Shown here in pieces: positions 47,438 through 56,301 of a stretch of DNA of 64,000 nucleotides. The notes beneath the pieces were generated by a model. The model ran no database searches. It was not told the DNA's origin and saw only the letters and a program-made list of their open reading frames with translations. The first letter of the stretch is position 1. The number at the start of each line of letters is the position of its first letter. This DNA is from Thioclava indica (GTDB lineage Bacteria; Pseudomonadota; Alphaproteobacteria; Rhodobacterales; Rhodobacteraceae): positions 86,243 through 150,242 of the forward strand of contig NZ_AUNB01000051.1 of assembly GCF_000714545.1 (NCBI RefSeq), given 5' to 3'. Both the position numbers and the translations under genes were made by a program.

Positions 47438-48487
47438 ATGAGCCAATCTCGTCTGTCCTTCGCCCTTTCGGCCTCTGATACGCTGCCCGAGCAGGGGCAG
47501 ATTGCACTGTTCGCGCCCGCTGCTGCGCTGGATCTGAGTGCTTTGCCGCTTGATCGTTTGGTCGCGTTCCAACCGTTCAAGCCCGATCATGACGCATTGG
47601 CCGCGCGCGGCGTTGCGATGGCGCAGGTGCCCGAGGGGCCGTATGCGGCGGCTGTAGTCTTTGCTCCGCGCGCAAAGGCGCAGGCGCGTGCGCTGTTGGC
47701 GCAGGCCTGTGAATGTGTCGAACCCGGTGGCCCGATTTATATCGACGGCGCGAAATCCGAAGGCATCGACTCGCTGCTGCGCGAATTGCGCGGTTTGGTG
47801 GCGCTGGATGCACCCATCGCCAAGGCACATGGTAAAATCGCGCGCTTTCCCGCCGATCCGAAGGCGCTGGCCGATTGGGCCGCGCGCGACATCGCCGCCG
47901 CGCCGGGGTTCATCACGCGTCCGGGCGTGTTTTCCGCCGATGGCGTGGATGAGGGCTCGGCGCTGCTCGCCGCCTGCCTGCCCGAAACGCTGCCCGCGCG
48001 GGTGGCGGATCTGGGCGCGGGCTGGGGCTGGCTGGCCGCGCAGGCGCTTGCGCGCCAAGGCGTGCAAGAGATCGCGCTATACGAGGCAGATGCCACAGCG
48101 CTTGATTGTGCGCGGCGCAACATTCCCGATCCGCGCGCGCAGTTCCACTGGGAGGACGTGACGCGTCTGCCCGCTGGTCCGCGCTTTGATGCCATCGTGA
48201 TGAACCCGCCGTTTCACAAAAGCCGCGCCGCCGAGCCGGGTTTGGGCGAGGCCTTCATCGCCGCCGCCGCGCGCCTGCTGACGCCCTCTGGCACGCTATG
48301 GATGGTGGCCAATCGCCATCTGCCTTACGCCGACGCACTGGCCAAAAGTTTTCGCGAAATCCAAGAGATCACGCCGCCAAGCGGCCCGTCTACGCGCTTT
48401 CGCATCACCCGCGCGCAGGGTGTGATCAGCGCGCGCGAGCAAGCTCGCGGCACGCCCCCGCAGCGCCCCTCTCGCACCAGACGTTAA
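47438..48487 (+). CDS. RsmC-like class I methyltransferase
   Basis: A 349-residue SAM-dependent methyltransferase with the two-domain architecture of rRNA (guanine-N2) methyltransferases RsmC/RlmG: a degenerate N-terminal domain, then the catalytic domain with SAM motif VADLGAGWGWLAAQALARQG, acidic ALYEADATALD, and motif IV VMNPPFHK (NPPF) that places the base. Start at 47438 (MSQSRLSFAL); no clear ribosome site. 16S rRNA m2G1207 is the family's best-known target, not proven here. Confidence 0.87.
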   Translation: MSQSRLSFALSASDTLPEQGQIALFAPAAALDLSALPLDRLVAFQPFKPDHDALAARGVAMAQVPEGPYAAAVVFAPRAKAQARALLAQACECVEPGGPIYIDGAKSEGIDSLLRELRGLVALDAPIAKAHGKIARFPADPKALADWAARDIAAAPGFITRPGVFSADGVDEGSALLAACLPETLPARVADLGAGWGWLAAQALARQGVQEIALYEADATALDCARRNIPDPRAQFHWEDVTRLPAGPRFDAIVMNPPFHKSRAAEPGLGEAFIAAAARLLTPSGTLWMVANRHLPYADALAKSFREIQEITPPSGPSTRFRITRAQGVISAREQARGTPPQRPSRTRR

Positions 48488-48535
48488 ACGCGGGTAAACT
48501 CCGCCAGACTCAAGCCAATCCATCGGGAGAAAGCC

Positions 48536-49345
48536 ATGTCGCTGTCCATTTCCGGCAAGACCGCCATCGTTACAGGGGCCGCCCATGGGATCGGGCTGGC
48601 TGTTGCGCGCCATTTCCTGGATCGCGGCGCGCAGGTGATGTTTGCCGATATCGACGAAGATAAACTGGCCTCTGAACTGGGAGACAGCGCGAAATCTGAA
48701 GGTCCAGCGCGCTATTTCGCCGGCGATCTGTGCCAGAAGCTGACGGTGAAAAACCTGCTGTCGGCCACTGTCGATGCCTTTGATCGCATTGACATTCTGG
48801 TCAACACCGCGCGCGGTTTCGCGCCTTGTGACCCGCTTGATCCCTCGACCGCAGTGCTTGATGATATGCTGTCGAAAAACATGAAATCCTCGCTGCGAAT
48901 TTCGCAGATGACGGCCAAGCGGATGATCAAGCAGGCCGAGGATGAGGGGCGCGAAGAGGGCGAGATCGGCTCGATCGTGAATGTCTCCTCGCTGGCCTCC
49001 AATATCACCCAGCCGGGATTGATGGCCTACTCCATCGCCTGCGCGGCGCAGGATCAGTCGATCCGTTCGCTGGCCGTGGCGCTTGCGCCCCATCGCATCC
49101 GCGTCAATGGCGTGTCCTTTGGCTCGGTGATGTCGCGCTCGTTGCAGGACGCGCTCAAGGAGAATGAGGATTGGCGCGAGGCGATCTGTGCAGGCACGCC
49201 GCTTGGCCGGATCGCGCCGCCTTCGGAGCTGGCGGAGACGGTGCAATATCTGGCCTCTTCCGGGGCGAGTTTCGTCACCGGTCAAATCATCAAGATCGAC
49301 GGCGGGCGCAGCTTGCTGGATCGCGTTCAGGTGCCCGCATTTTGA
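48536..49345 (+). CDS. short-chain dehydrogenase/reductase family protein lacking the catalytic lysine
   Basis: A 269-residue Rossmann protein of the classical SDR type. Cofactor motif TGAAHGIGLAVARHF is intact and DIDEDKL suggests NAD preference. The NNAG motif is replaced by NTARG. In the active site Ser152 and Tyr165 are present, but the YxxxK position reads YSIAC, so Cys169 replaces lysine. The C-terminal SSGASFVTGQIIKIDGGRS is normal. Lys loss usually abolishes or strongly changes SDR catalysis, so this may be a divergent enzyme or a non-catalytic NAD-binding protein. GGGAGA ribosome site present. Confidence 0.88.
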   Translation: MSLSISGKTAIVTGAAHGIGLAVARHFLDRGAQVMFADIDEDKLASELGDSAKSEGPARYFAGDLCQKLTVKNLLSATVDAFDRIDILVNTARGFAPCDPLDPSTAVLDDMLSKNMKSSLRISQMTAKRMIKQAEDEGREEGEIGSIVNVSSLASNITQPGLMAYSIACAAQDQSIRSLAVALAPHRIRVNGVSFGSVMSRSLQDALKENEDWREAICAGTPLGRIAPPSELAETVQYLASSGASFVTGQIIKIDGGRSLLDRVQVPAF

Positions 49346-49393
49346 GCGCGCGATAAGCGGCGCTTATTTCGCGCAGGCCAAATTAAGCACTGC

Positions 49394-49801
49394 TTATTTG
49401 CTCTCTTCAGGATAAAGCGCGCGGCACTGCGCGATCTGGCGCTGGGCCAAAGCGGTCAAGTCGCGCTTTTTCGCGATCAGATTGTCACGCTTGCGGGTCT
49501 CGATCACCGGATCAATCGGCACGGCGCGGCGGCGCGTGATGGTATGGTCCTCAAGGCACATACGCGGCTTTTCGATGATTTTGTCGCCCTTCTTGATCGT
49601 GCGCGTGCCGCAGACTTCCCAGCGGCTGATGGTGGTATCGTAGCTTTGCCAGGCGTAGCCACGCGCAAGATTGGCCTGTACCTCGCCCAAAAGCGTATCG
49701 ACCCGGCGCAATTCGGATGTCGATTGGCGGATGCAGCGTTCTTGCGGCGTGCCGCAAGCGGTCAGCGCGATCAGGGGAATCATCAGGAAGGCAAGGCGCA
49801 T
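49394..49801 (-). CDS. small lipoprotein of unknown function
   Basis: A 135-residue protein with a type-II signal, MRLAFLMIPLIALTAC, giving lipidated Cys16. The rest is charged and helical, with four further cysteines (QERC, EVCGTRT, RMCLED, IAQCRAL) that could form two disulfides. GGAGA precedes ATG at 49801; the longer frame from 49924 is rejected because it overlaps the hemF leader. I do not recognise a family. It is divergent from hemF with a 110-base shared promoter region. Confidence 0.75.
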   Translation of the reverse strand: MRLAFLMIPLIALTACGTPQERCIRQSTSELRRVDTLLGEVQANLARGYAWQSYDTTISRWEVCGTRTIKKGDKIIEKPRMCLEDHTITRRRAVPIDPVIETRKRDNLIAKKRDLTALAQRQIAQCRALYPEESK

Positions 49802-49911
49802 CGCGGGTCTCCTTTGCCCCAGCTTAACGCGCAGGCAAGTTGCAATCAATCGCGCCCTTTTCGCGCAGGCACCGCCCTGATATGGATCGCGCAACCCCAA
49901 AGGAGGCCGCG

Positions 49912-50811
49912 ATGACCGACGCACCCGAAGATTTCGACGCCCGAAAGGCGCAGGCCAGCCAGTGGTTTTCCGATCTGCGCGACAGGATTGTCGCCGGATT
50001 TGAGGGGCTTGAGGGCAGCCACGCCCAAGGTCCGCTATCGGATGCCGCGCCGGGGCGGTTTGAGGTCACGCCCACCGAGCGGCGCGGCCCCGACGGCGAG
50101 GATCACGGCGGGGGCAAGATGTCGGTGATGCGCGGCGGGCGCGTGTTTGAGAAGGTCGGGGTGAATATCTCGACCGTCTGGGGCGAATTGGCCCCGCGCG
50201 CGCAAAAGGCGATGGCCGCGCGTGGCGTTCCGGGGATGGAGGCCGATCCGCGTTTCTGGGCCAGCGGCATCAGCCTTGTGGCGCATCTGCAAAACCCGCA
50301 TTGCCCTGCCGTGCATATGAACACGCGGATGTTCTGGACGCCGGGCGCGTGGTGGTTTGGTGGTGGGGCCGATCTGAACCCCTGCATCGAATATGACGAA
50401 GATACCGCGCATTTTCACGCTCAGATGAAAAGCGCCTGCGATGCCCATGACAAGAGCTATTACGATCATTTCAAATCTTGGGCGGATGAGTATTTCTTTA
50501 TCCCCCATCGTGGTCGCGCGCGCGGCGTTGGCGGGATCTTTTACGATGATCTCAACACCGAGGACTGGGACGCGGATTTTGCCTTTACACAGGCTGTGGG
50601 CGCGGCGTTCCTGCCCGCCTATCTGCCGCTGATCGAAAAACGCCGTGTGCAGGATTGGTCCGAGGAAGACCGCGAAACGCAACTGCGTCATCGCGGGCTT
50701 TATGCCGAATATAACCTTGTCTATGACCGTGGCACGAAATTCGGCCTTGAGACCGGGCATAACGCGGATGCGGTGTTGATGAGCCTGCCGCCCGTGGCAA
50801 AATGGTACTAA
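49912..50811 (+). CDS. hemF: HemF, oxygen-dependent coproporphyrinogen III oxidase
   Basis: Aerobic haem-pathway enzyme (299 aa) using O2 to make protoporphyrinogen IX. Signatures: GVNISTVWGEL, HMNTRMFWTPGAWWFGGGAD, the conserved FFIPHRGRARGVGGIFYDDL and EYNLVYDRGTKFGLETG. Start at 49912 with a perfect AGGAGG site. Pairs functionally with the oxygen-independent HemN at 32177. A family-B repeat separates it from the LysE gene. Confidence 0.97.
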   Translation: MTDAPEDFDARKAQASQWFSDLRDRIVAGFEGLEGSHAQGPLSDAAPGRFEVTPTERRGPDGEDHGGGKMSVMRGGRVFEKVGVNISTVWGELAPRAQKAMAARGVPGMEADPRFWASGISLVAHLQNPHCPAVHMNTRMFWTPGAWWFGGGADLNPCIEYDEDTAHFHAQMKSACDAHDKSYYDHFKSWADEYFFIPHRGRARGVGGIFYDDLNTEDWDADFAFTQAVGAAFLPAYLPLIEKRRVQDWSEEDRETQLRHRGLYAEYNLVYDRGTKFGLETGHNADAVLMSLPPVAKWY

Positions 50812-50824
50812 GCGCAGGGCGTTA

Positions 50825-50893
50825 AGGGGGGCGCTGCCCCCTCTGGCCTGCGGCCATTCACCCCCGGGATATTTGGATCAAGAGGAAGGGGGG
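50825..50893 (+). repeat. dispersed repeat family B, copy 2
   Basis: GGGGC-GCT-GCCCC hairpin, TGGCC-TGC-GGCCA hairpin, CCCCCGGGATATTTGGATCA, then AGAGGAAGGGGGG. The second stem differs in sequence from copy 1 but is still fully paired. The terminal purine run lies right before the lysE start and can serve as its ribosome site. Confidence 0.8.
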
Positions 50894-50897
50894 CGAG

Positions 50898-51527
50898 ATG
50901 GGGTCGTTGACGCTTGAGGTGCTGTTTGCTTTCGCGCTGGCCTCGGTGTTGATCGAACTGACTCCGGGGCCGAACATGGCCTATCTGGCGCTGATTGCTG
51001 CCTCTGAGGGACGCCGCCCCGGTTTGGCCGCTGTGGCAGGCGTCGCGCTGGGGCTGAGTGTGGTGGGCGTGGCGGCAGCGCTGGGGGTTGCGGCCTTGGT
51101 TAGCGCCTCGGATCTGGCCTATGAGGCGTTGCGCTGGGCGGGCGTTGGCTATTTATTGTGGCTGGCGTTTGATGGCTGGCGTGGGGCGGGGCGCGAGACG
51201 ATTGACTTTGCACCGCTAGGATCAAGCAATTGGCGCTATTTCCGGCGCGGGCTGATTACCAATCTGCTGAACCCCAAGGCGGCGGTGTTTTACGTCGCGG
51301 TGTTGCCGACCTTTTTGGTGGCGCGTGACGCCGTGTTGGGTGAAGTGTTAATCCTGTCGGGGATTTATGTCGGCGTGGCGACTGCGATCCATGCGGGTAT
51401 CGTGCTGGCGGCAGGGGCCGCGCATCGGTTTTTTGACGATCCGGCCCGCGCGCGCCGGTTGGGGCGCGCGCTGTCGTTGGCTTTGGCGCTGGTGGCGATC
51501 TGGTTCGCGTTCAAGACCGCGCGCTAG
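50898..51527 (+). CDS. LysE/RhtB family exporter
   Basis: A 209-residue inner-membrane exporter with about six helices. The first segment [20 protein letters not shown] carries the P-G-P motif of the LysE/RhtB family; [20 protein letters not shown] is the second hallmark. Such proteins export amino acids or related metabolites (lysine, homoserine, threonine); the substrate is unknown. The start uses purines at the end of a dispersed repeat as ribosome site. Its stop overlaps the convergent hemE gene by four bases. Confidence 0.92.
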   Translation: MGSLTLEVLFAFALASVLIELTPGPNMAYLALIAASEGRRPGLAAVAGVALGLSVVGVAAALGVAALVSASDLAYEALRWAGVGYLLWLAFDGWRGAGRETIDFAPLGSSNWRYFRRGLITNLLNPKAAVFYVAVLPTFLVARDAVLGEVLILSGIYVGVATAIHAGIVLAAGAAHRFFDDPARARRLGRALSLALALVAIWFAFKTAR

Positions 51528-52555
51528 CCGCCCCGGATCGTTTCGACCATCAGCGCCACGTTTTCGGGATCGGCATCGGGCGTGATGCCGTGGCCGAGGT
51601 TAAAGATGTGTGGCCCGTTCTTGAACGCCTCGACGACATGGCGGGTTTCATCCACCAGCGCCTGACCGCCCGTAACCATGTGACCAGGTGCCAGATTGCC
51701 CTGCACGCAGCCCGCGATTTGCACATTCGCAGCACCCCATTCCGGCGTGATCGAGTTGTCGAGCGCGACGCAATCGGCACCGGTTTTCTCATGGAAGCCG
51801 ATATAGCCCTCGCCCGCCTCGCGCGGGAAAGCGATCACGGGCAATTGCGGGAAGCGTGCCTTGAGTTCGGCGATGATCTTGCGCGTGGGTTCAACCGCGA
51901 AATCGTGGAAATCGTCGCCCTTGAGACTGCCGGCCCAAGAATCAAACAGCTTGACCACTTCGGCACCGGCCTCGACCTGTTTGGACAGGTATTCGATGGT
52001 CGACTCGGTCAGCAGGTCGATAATTTTGCAAAAAGTTTCGCGATCTTGCGATTTCAGCGCATGTGCGGGGCCTTGATCCTTGGTGCCTTGCCCCGCGATC
52101 ATGTAGGTCGCCACCGTCCACGGCGCGCCCGCAAAGCCGATCAGCGTCGTCTCGCTGGGCAATTCACGGCTGAGGATTCCGACCGTTTCATAGATCGGCC
52201 CTAGCGTGTCGTGAATGTCGTCCTTGGTTTTCAGCTTGGCGAAATCGGCGGGCGTTGTGGTTGTGGAGAGGCGCGGCCCCTCGCCGGTGACAAACCACAG
52301 ATCAGCGCCAAGTGCCTGAGGTAGCAACAAAATATCGGCAAACAGGATCGCCGCATCAAAGCCGTAACGCCGGATCGGTTGCAAGGTTACCTCGGCGGCG
52401 AGTTCGGGATTGTAGCACAGCGATAAGAAATCGCCGGCCTGTGCGCGGGTGGCGCGATACTCGGGCAGGTAGCGCCCGGCTTGCCGCATCATCCAGACCG
52501 GGGGGGTCGGCAGCACTTCACCATTGAGTGCCCGCAGGATCGTTTTCTCAGCCAT
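51524..52555 (-). CDS. hemE: HemE, uroporphyrinogen decarboxylase
   Basis: Decarboxylates uroporphyrinogen III to coproporphyrinogen III. The 343-residue enzyme has the N-terminal signature [18 protein letters not shown] (about 18-35), the catalytic Asp in [29 protein letters not shown], and [15 protein letters not shown] ribosome site precedes the start. Divergent from hemC with a 99-base shared promoter region, the standard Rhodobacterales arrangement. Confidence 0.97.
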   Translation of the reverse strand: MAEKTILRALNGEVLPTPPVWMMRQAGRYLPEYRATRAQAGDFLSLCYNPELAAEVTLQPIRRYGFDAAILFADILLLPQALGADLWFVTGEGPRLSTTTTPADFAKLKTKDDIHDTLGPIYETVGILSRELPSETTLIGFAGAPWTVATYMIAGQGTKDQGPAHALKSQDRETFCKIIDLLTESTIEYLSKQVEAGAEVVKLFDSWAGSLKGDDFHDFAVEPTRKIIAELKARFPQLPVIAFPREAGEGYIGFHEKTGADCVALDNSITPEWGAANVQIAGCVQGNLAPGHMVTGGQALVDETRHVVEAFKNGPHIFNLGHGITPDADPENVALMVETIRGG

Positions 52556-52654
52556 ATGCGTCTCCTCTTTGCCCCTTTCATCGCGACCTGTGGCGACATG
52601 TCAAGCGCGCGCCGTCTTGCGCGGGCCATCTGTCGCGGGTAAGCGGGAGGAATG

Positions 52655-53605
52655 ATGCAGATGCCCGATGCGAAATCCCCGCTCAAGATCGGCACGCGCG
52701 GCTCGCCTTTGGCGCTCGCGCAGGCCTATGAAACACGTTCGCGCCTGATGGCGGCCCATGGCCTGCCCGAGGCTGCCTTTGAGGTCGTGGTGATTAAAAC
52801 CTCGGGTGATGATCGCGCGCAGATTGCTGCGGACATGTCGCTGAAGGAAATCGGTGGCAAGGGGCTGTTTACCAAGGAAATCGAAGAGGCGATGGTTGAT
52901 GGCCGCATCGACATTGCCGTGCATTCGATGAAGGATATGCCCACCGAGCAGCCCGAGGGGTTGATCCTGAACTGCTATCTGCCGCGCGAGGATGTGCGCG
53001 ATGCGTTTGTCAGCCTTAACCACGCCGGAATTGCGGACCTGCCCGAAGGCGCGGTCGTTGGGTCTTCCAGTCTGCGGCGGCGCTCGCAATTGGCCTATCG
53101 CCGCCCCGATCTGAAGCTGGTGCAGTTTCGCGGCAATGTGCAGACACGTCTGAAAAAGCTGCAAGAGGGCGTGGCCGAGGCGACGTTTCTTGCGATGGCG
53201 GGGCTGACCCGGCTGGGGATGCTTGAGGTTGCGAAATCCGCGATTGCGCCCGAAGAGATGCTGCCTGCGGTGGCGCAAGGCGCGATTGGTATTGAGCGGC
53301 GCGTGTCAGATGCGCGCAGCGAGGCGCTGCTGGCCCCGATCCACCATCTGCCCACGGCGCAACGCCTTGCCGCCGAGCGCGCCTATCTCGCGACGCTGGA
53401 CGGATCTTGCGAGACGCCTATTGCCGGACTTGCGATTATCGAGGGCGACGAGCTGTGGTTGCGCGGCGAAATCCTGCGCCCCGATGGCTCCGAGGCGATC
53501 TCGGGCGAGGGGCGCGCCTCGATTTCCGAGGGCGCGGCTTTGGGCGATGATCTGGCGCGGCGCTTGTTGGCCAAGGCCCCGACGGGCTTTTTCGACTGGC
53601 GCTAA
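52655..53605 (+). CDS. hemC: HemC, hydroxymethylbilane synthase
   Basis: Polymerises four porphobilinogens into hydroxymethylbilane. The 316-residue protein begins near SPLKIGTRGSPLALAQA and has GSSSLRRRSQLAYRRPDL (arginines holding the cofactor) and FRGNVQTRLKKL. The dipyrromethane cofactor cysteine lies in LDGSCETPIAG (about Cys252). Three Met codons are possible (52652, 52655, 52661); GGGAGG at 52645-52650 best fits 52655 or 52661. Divergent from hemE. Confidence 0.96.
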   Translation: MQMPDAKSPLKIGTRGSPLALAQAYETRSRLMAAHGLPEAAFEVVVIKTSGDDRAQIAADMSLKEIGGKGLFTKEIEEAMVDGRIDIAVHSMKDMPTEQPEGLILNCYLPREDVRDAFVSLNHAGIADLPEGAVVGSSSLRRRSQLAYRRPDLKLVQFRGNVQTRLKKLQEGVAEATFLAMAGLTRLGMLEVAKSAIAPEEMLPAVAQGAIGIERRVSDARSEALLAPIHHLPTAQRLAAERAYLATLDGSCETPIAGLAIIEGDELWLRGEILRPDGSEAISGEGRASISEGAALGDDLARRLLAKAPTGFFDWR

Positions 53606-53647
53606 GCCCCCCTTGAATTTGCCCGCAAACGGGGGCAATGGGGGCGT

Positions 53648-54853
53648 ATGTTTGCCCCGTTCCGCCCGATAATCAAAGATCCCGCGCTGCGTTTGGCCGC
53701 TGTGCTGTTGGTGCTGTTTGGCGCACATGCGGCGACGATGGCCCCCTATGTATCTGCCCTTGCGATCAGGGTGTTTGGCCTGTCTGACAGCGCCTATTCG
53801 GCGGTGTTGCTGGTAGCCTCGGTGCTGTCGGTTTCAGCCTCGGTGGGGCTGGGGATACTGGCGGATCAGCGCGCCAATCGCCGCGCCATTGCGCTTGGCA
53901 CATCCGCGATGCTGATCGCGGGGTCGGGGCTGGTGCTGGCGGGCGATAATGCGGTGGTGTTCGTGATCGCCAATGCGCTGATCCTGCCGCTCTCGGCGTC
54001 GATTTTCGGCCAGCTTTTCGCGCTGTCGCGGCTGGCGGCGTCGACCCATCCCGAGCGAGACCGTCCCGCGATCTTGTCCACTCTGCGTGCGCTGTTCGCA
54101 CTGCCGTGGCTGATGGTGCTGCCGATTTGGGCGGTGGTGTTTGATCATGGCGCGCCGCTGACCGCGATCTATCCGGTGACGCTGACGCTGGGGATCTTGA
54201 TCGTTGCGCTGACACTGGCGTTCTGGCCGCGTGATGGTGCGACTCGCTGGCCCGACCCGAAATCGGGCCTGACCTTTCGCCAATCCCTGCGTGAAATGGC
54301 GAACCTGCCGATCTTGAGCCGCGTTGTGGCGCTGGGCACGATTAACGGCGCGGTGATGTTGTATCTGGTGGTGATGGGGCTGGTCTTTGCCGCCACGCCG
54401 GGGCGCGGAGCGTCTGATACAGCCCTTTATGCGGGGCTTCTGGCGGGGCTGGAAGTGCCCTTCATGCTGGCGCTGCCGGTGCTGGTGGGGCGGGTCTCGC
54501 GCACGTCGCTGATCTGGGTAGGGGCGGCGCTTTACGCGCTGCATCTGGGGCTGCTGCCGCTGCTTGCGCCCACGCCCTTTGTCTGGCTGCTGACGATTCC
54601 GGGCGCGGCAGGAGGCGCGGTCGTGCTGACCCAGCCGATGGCCTATCTGCAAGACCTGCTGTCCAATCGCCCCGGCGCTGGGGCCTCGTTGATGGCGCTG
54701 CAAAAACTGGCGGGCGATGCGTTTTCCGCGGCTGTTTTTGCGATTGGCACGGCGCTAGCGGGCTACGAACTCGCCGCCGCAGCAGGGGCCCTTCTTGGGG
54801 TGATCGGCGCGGGCGCGCTTTGGGCGATGGATCGACGCGCTGCACGCAGCTGA
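53648..54853 (+). CDS. MFS transporter of unknown substrate
   Basis: A 401-residue twelve-helix major facilitator. The N-terminal helices include LAAVLLVLFGAHAATMAPYV, and the loop after helix 2 reads LGILADQRANRRAI (the G-x3-D-R-x-x-R-R-like motif A). Related to sugar-efflux/SetA-like carriers in general shape, which is only a suggestion. It follows hemC by 42 bases on the same strand, with a small TTGCCC/GGGCAA hairpin between, so read-through from hemC is possible. A family-A repeat follows. Confidence 0.85.
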   Translation: MFAPFRPIIKDPALRLAAVLLVLFGAHAATMAPYVSALAIRVFGLSDSAYSAVLLVASVLSVSASVGLGILADQRANRRAIALGTSAMLIAGSGLVLAGDNAVVFVIANALILPLSASIFGQLFALSRLAASTHPERDRPAILSTLRALFALPWLMVLPIWAVVFDHGAPLTAIYPVTLTLGILIVALTLAFWPRDGATRWPDPKSGLTFRQSLREMANLPILSRVVALGTINGAVMLYLVVMGLVFAATPGRGASDTALYAGLLAGLEVPFMLALPVLVGRVSRTSLIWVGAALYALHLGLLPLLAPTPFVWLLTIPGAAGGAVVLTQPMAYLQDLLSNRPGAGASLMALQKLAGDAFSAAVFAIGTALAGYELAAAAGALLGVIGAGALWAMDRRAARS

Positions 54854-54856
54854 TCC

Positions 54857-54890
54857 CTTTCATCTAGCCCTAAATACTCCCGCCGGAGGC
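54857..54890 (-). repeat. dispersed repeat family A, copy 2
   Basis: Reverse complement of the 34-base core at 5041-5074, with no mismatch. Lies between the convergent MFS and esterase genes. Confidence 0.85.
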
Positions 54891-54917
54891 TCCTGCGATC
54901 AGCCCAGAACGCGGCGC

Positions 54918-55568
54918 TCAGCGATCGGTCGGCACCTTGGCTAACAATTCCAGCACTTTCGGTCCCAAAACCGCCACCACCTTTTTCACACCCGCAGGCG
55001 AGGGGTGAATGTTGTCGGCCTGCATCAGATCCTGCTTGGCGCGTTCTTCCAGCGACGTTGCCATGATCGGGGCCAACAGATTGGGCACCAAGACTGCGTC
55101 ATATTTCTTGGCCAGATCGGGATAGATCGCGTCGAATTCGCTTTGATAATCGGCCCCGTAATTGCCCGGCGCAGGAAGGCCAGCCAGCAGCGCGGGGAGG
55201 TCCTTGTCCTGCAAATCCGCCAGGATCGCATCCAGATTTCGCCGCGCTTCCGAGGGCGGCAGCCCGCGCAGCAGATCATTACCGCCAAGCGCCACGATCA
55301 CCGCCTTGATGTCGGGCGTCAGCAGCCAATCGAGCCGTGAACGCCCGCCCGCCGTGGTGTCACCCGACACACCGCCATTCACCACCGTCACATCGGCCCC
55401 ATGCGCTTGCAGCCAGTCCTGCAATTGCGGCACCAGCCCGTCGGCGGGATTGTCCAGCCCGTAGCCCTGCGTCAGCGAATCGCCCAGTGCGAGAATTTTG
55501 GTCTGTGCCGCCACGGGCAGGGCCAGTAGCGCCGAGAGAAGAATTCCTGCCCCCAAATGGTTGCGCAT
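54918..55568 (-). CDS. TesA-like arylesterase/lysophospholipase (GDSL)
   Basis: A 216-residue periplasmic SGNH hydrolase. A signal peptide (LLSALLALPVAAQ) is followed by block I ALGDSLTQGYG (Ser31), block III VALGGNDLLRG (Asn97) and the catalytic Asp/His in QADNIHPSPAG. Homologues of E. coli TesA have thioesterase, arylesterase and lysophospholipase activity. The start at 55568 lies 49 bases from the divergent ABC ATPase gene, the same tesA-ybbA-ybbP order as in E. coli. A longer frame from 55802 overlaps the ATPase gene and is rejected. Confidence 0.93.
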   Translation of the reverse strand: MRNHLGAGILLSALLALPVAAQTKILALGDSLTQGYGLDNPADGLVPQLQDWLQAHGADVTVVNGGVSGDTTAGGRSRLDWLLTPDIKAVIVALGGNDLLRGLPPSEARRNLDAILADLQDKDLPALLAGLPAPGNYGADYQSEFDAIYPDLAKKYDAVLVPNLLAPIMATSLEERAKQDLMQADNIHPSPAGVKKVVAVLGPKVLELLAKVPTDR

Positions 55569-55617
55569 CTTACCTTTCGGCCCATATCCCTTTGAAGCAA
55601 AAGAAAGACAGGTGGCC

Positions 55618-56301
55618 ATGGCTGATACGATCCTCGCGCTTAAAGACGCAAAACTTGCGCTGGCAGGCAATGCGGGCCCGGTTGAAATCTTGCGCGGGAT
55701 CGATATCGCGATCGAGCGGGGCGAAAGCGTTGGGCTTACGGGGCCTTCTGGGTCGGGCAAATCGTCGCTCCTGATGTTGATGGGCGGGCTGGAACGCGCC
55801 ACCTCTGGGTCGGTTATGGCATTGGGTCATGATCTGTCGGCGATGTCCGAAGATGATCTGGCCCGCTTTCGTCGGGGTAATATGGGGGTGGTGTTCCAAA
55901 GCTTCCACCTTATCCCGACAATGACGGCGCTGGAAAATGTCGCGATGCCGCTGGAAATCGCCGGAGAGCCCGATGCGTTTGCCCGTGCCGAGGCGGAACT
56001 GGAGGCCGTGGGCTTGGGGCATCGCGGCCATCACTACCCCTCGCAAATGTCGGGCGGAGAGCAACAGCGCGTCGCGTTGGCGCGTGCCGTCGCCCCGCGC
56101 CCCGCGATCCTGCTGGCGGATGAACCGACGGGCAACCTTGATACCGCCACGGGGGCCACGATCATCGAGCTGCTGTTTGGCCTGCAAGAACGCAATGGCG
56201 CGACGCTGATCCTTGTCACCCATGCGCCTGATCTGGCGGCGCGCTGTGACCGGATCGTTGAGCTGCGCGATGGTTTGGTTCTGACAGGTGCGCTCGCATG
56301 A
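55618..56301 (+). CDS. YbbA-like ABC ATPase (LolD/MacB branch)
   Basis: A 227-residue ATPase. Walker A TGPSGSGKSSLLMLM, Q-loop VVFQSFHLIPTMTAL, signature MSGGEQQRVALARAV, Walker B ILLADEPTGNLD and switch VTHAPDLA. The L-I-P-T-M-T-A-x-E-N-V pattern is that of the LolD/MacB/YbbA group, which drives mechanotransmission rather than classical import. Start at 55618; it overlaps the permease by four bases. Confidence 0.94.
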   Translation: MADTILALKDAKLALAGNAGPVEILRGIDIAIERGESVGLTGPSGSGKSSLLMLMGGLERATSGSVMALGHDLSAMSEDDLARFRRGNMGVVFQSFHLIPTMTALENVAMPLEIAGEPDAFARAEAELEAVGLGHRGHHYPSQMSGGEQQRVALARAVAPRPAILLADEPTGNLDTATGATIIELLFGLQERNGATLILVTHAPDLAARCDRIVELRDGLVLTGALA

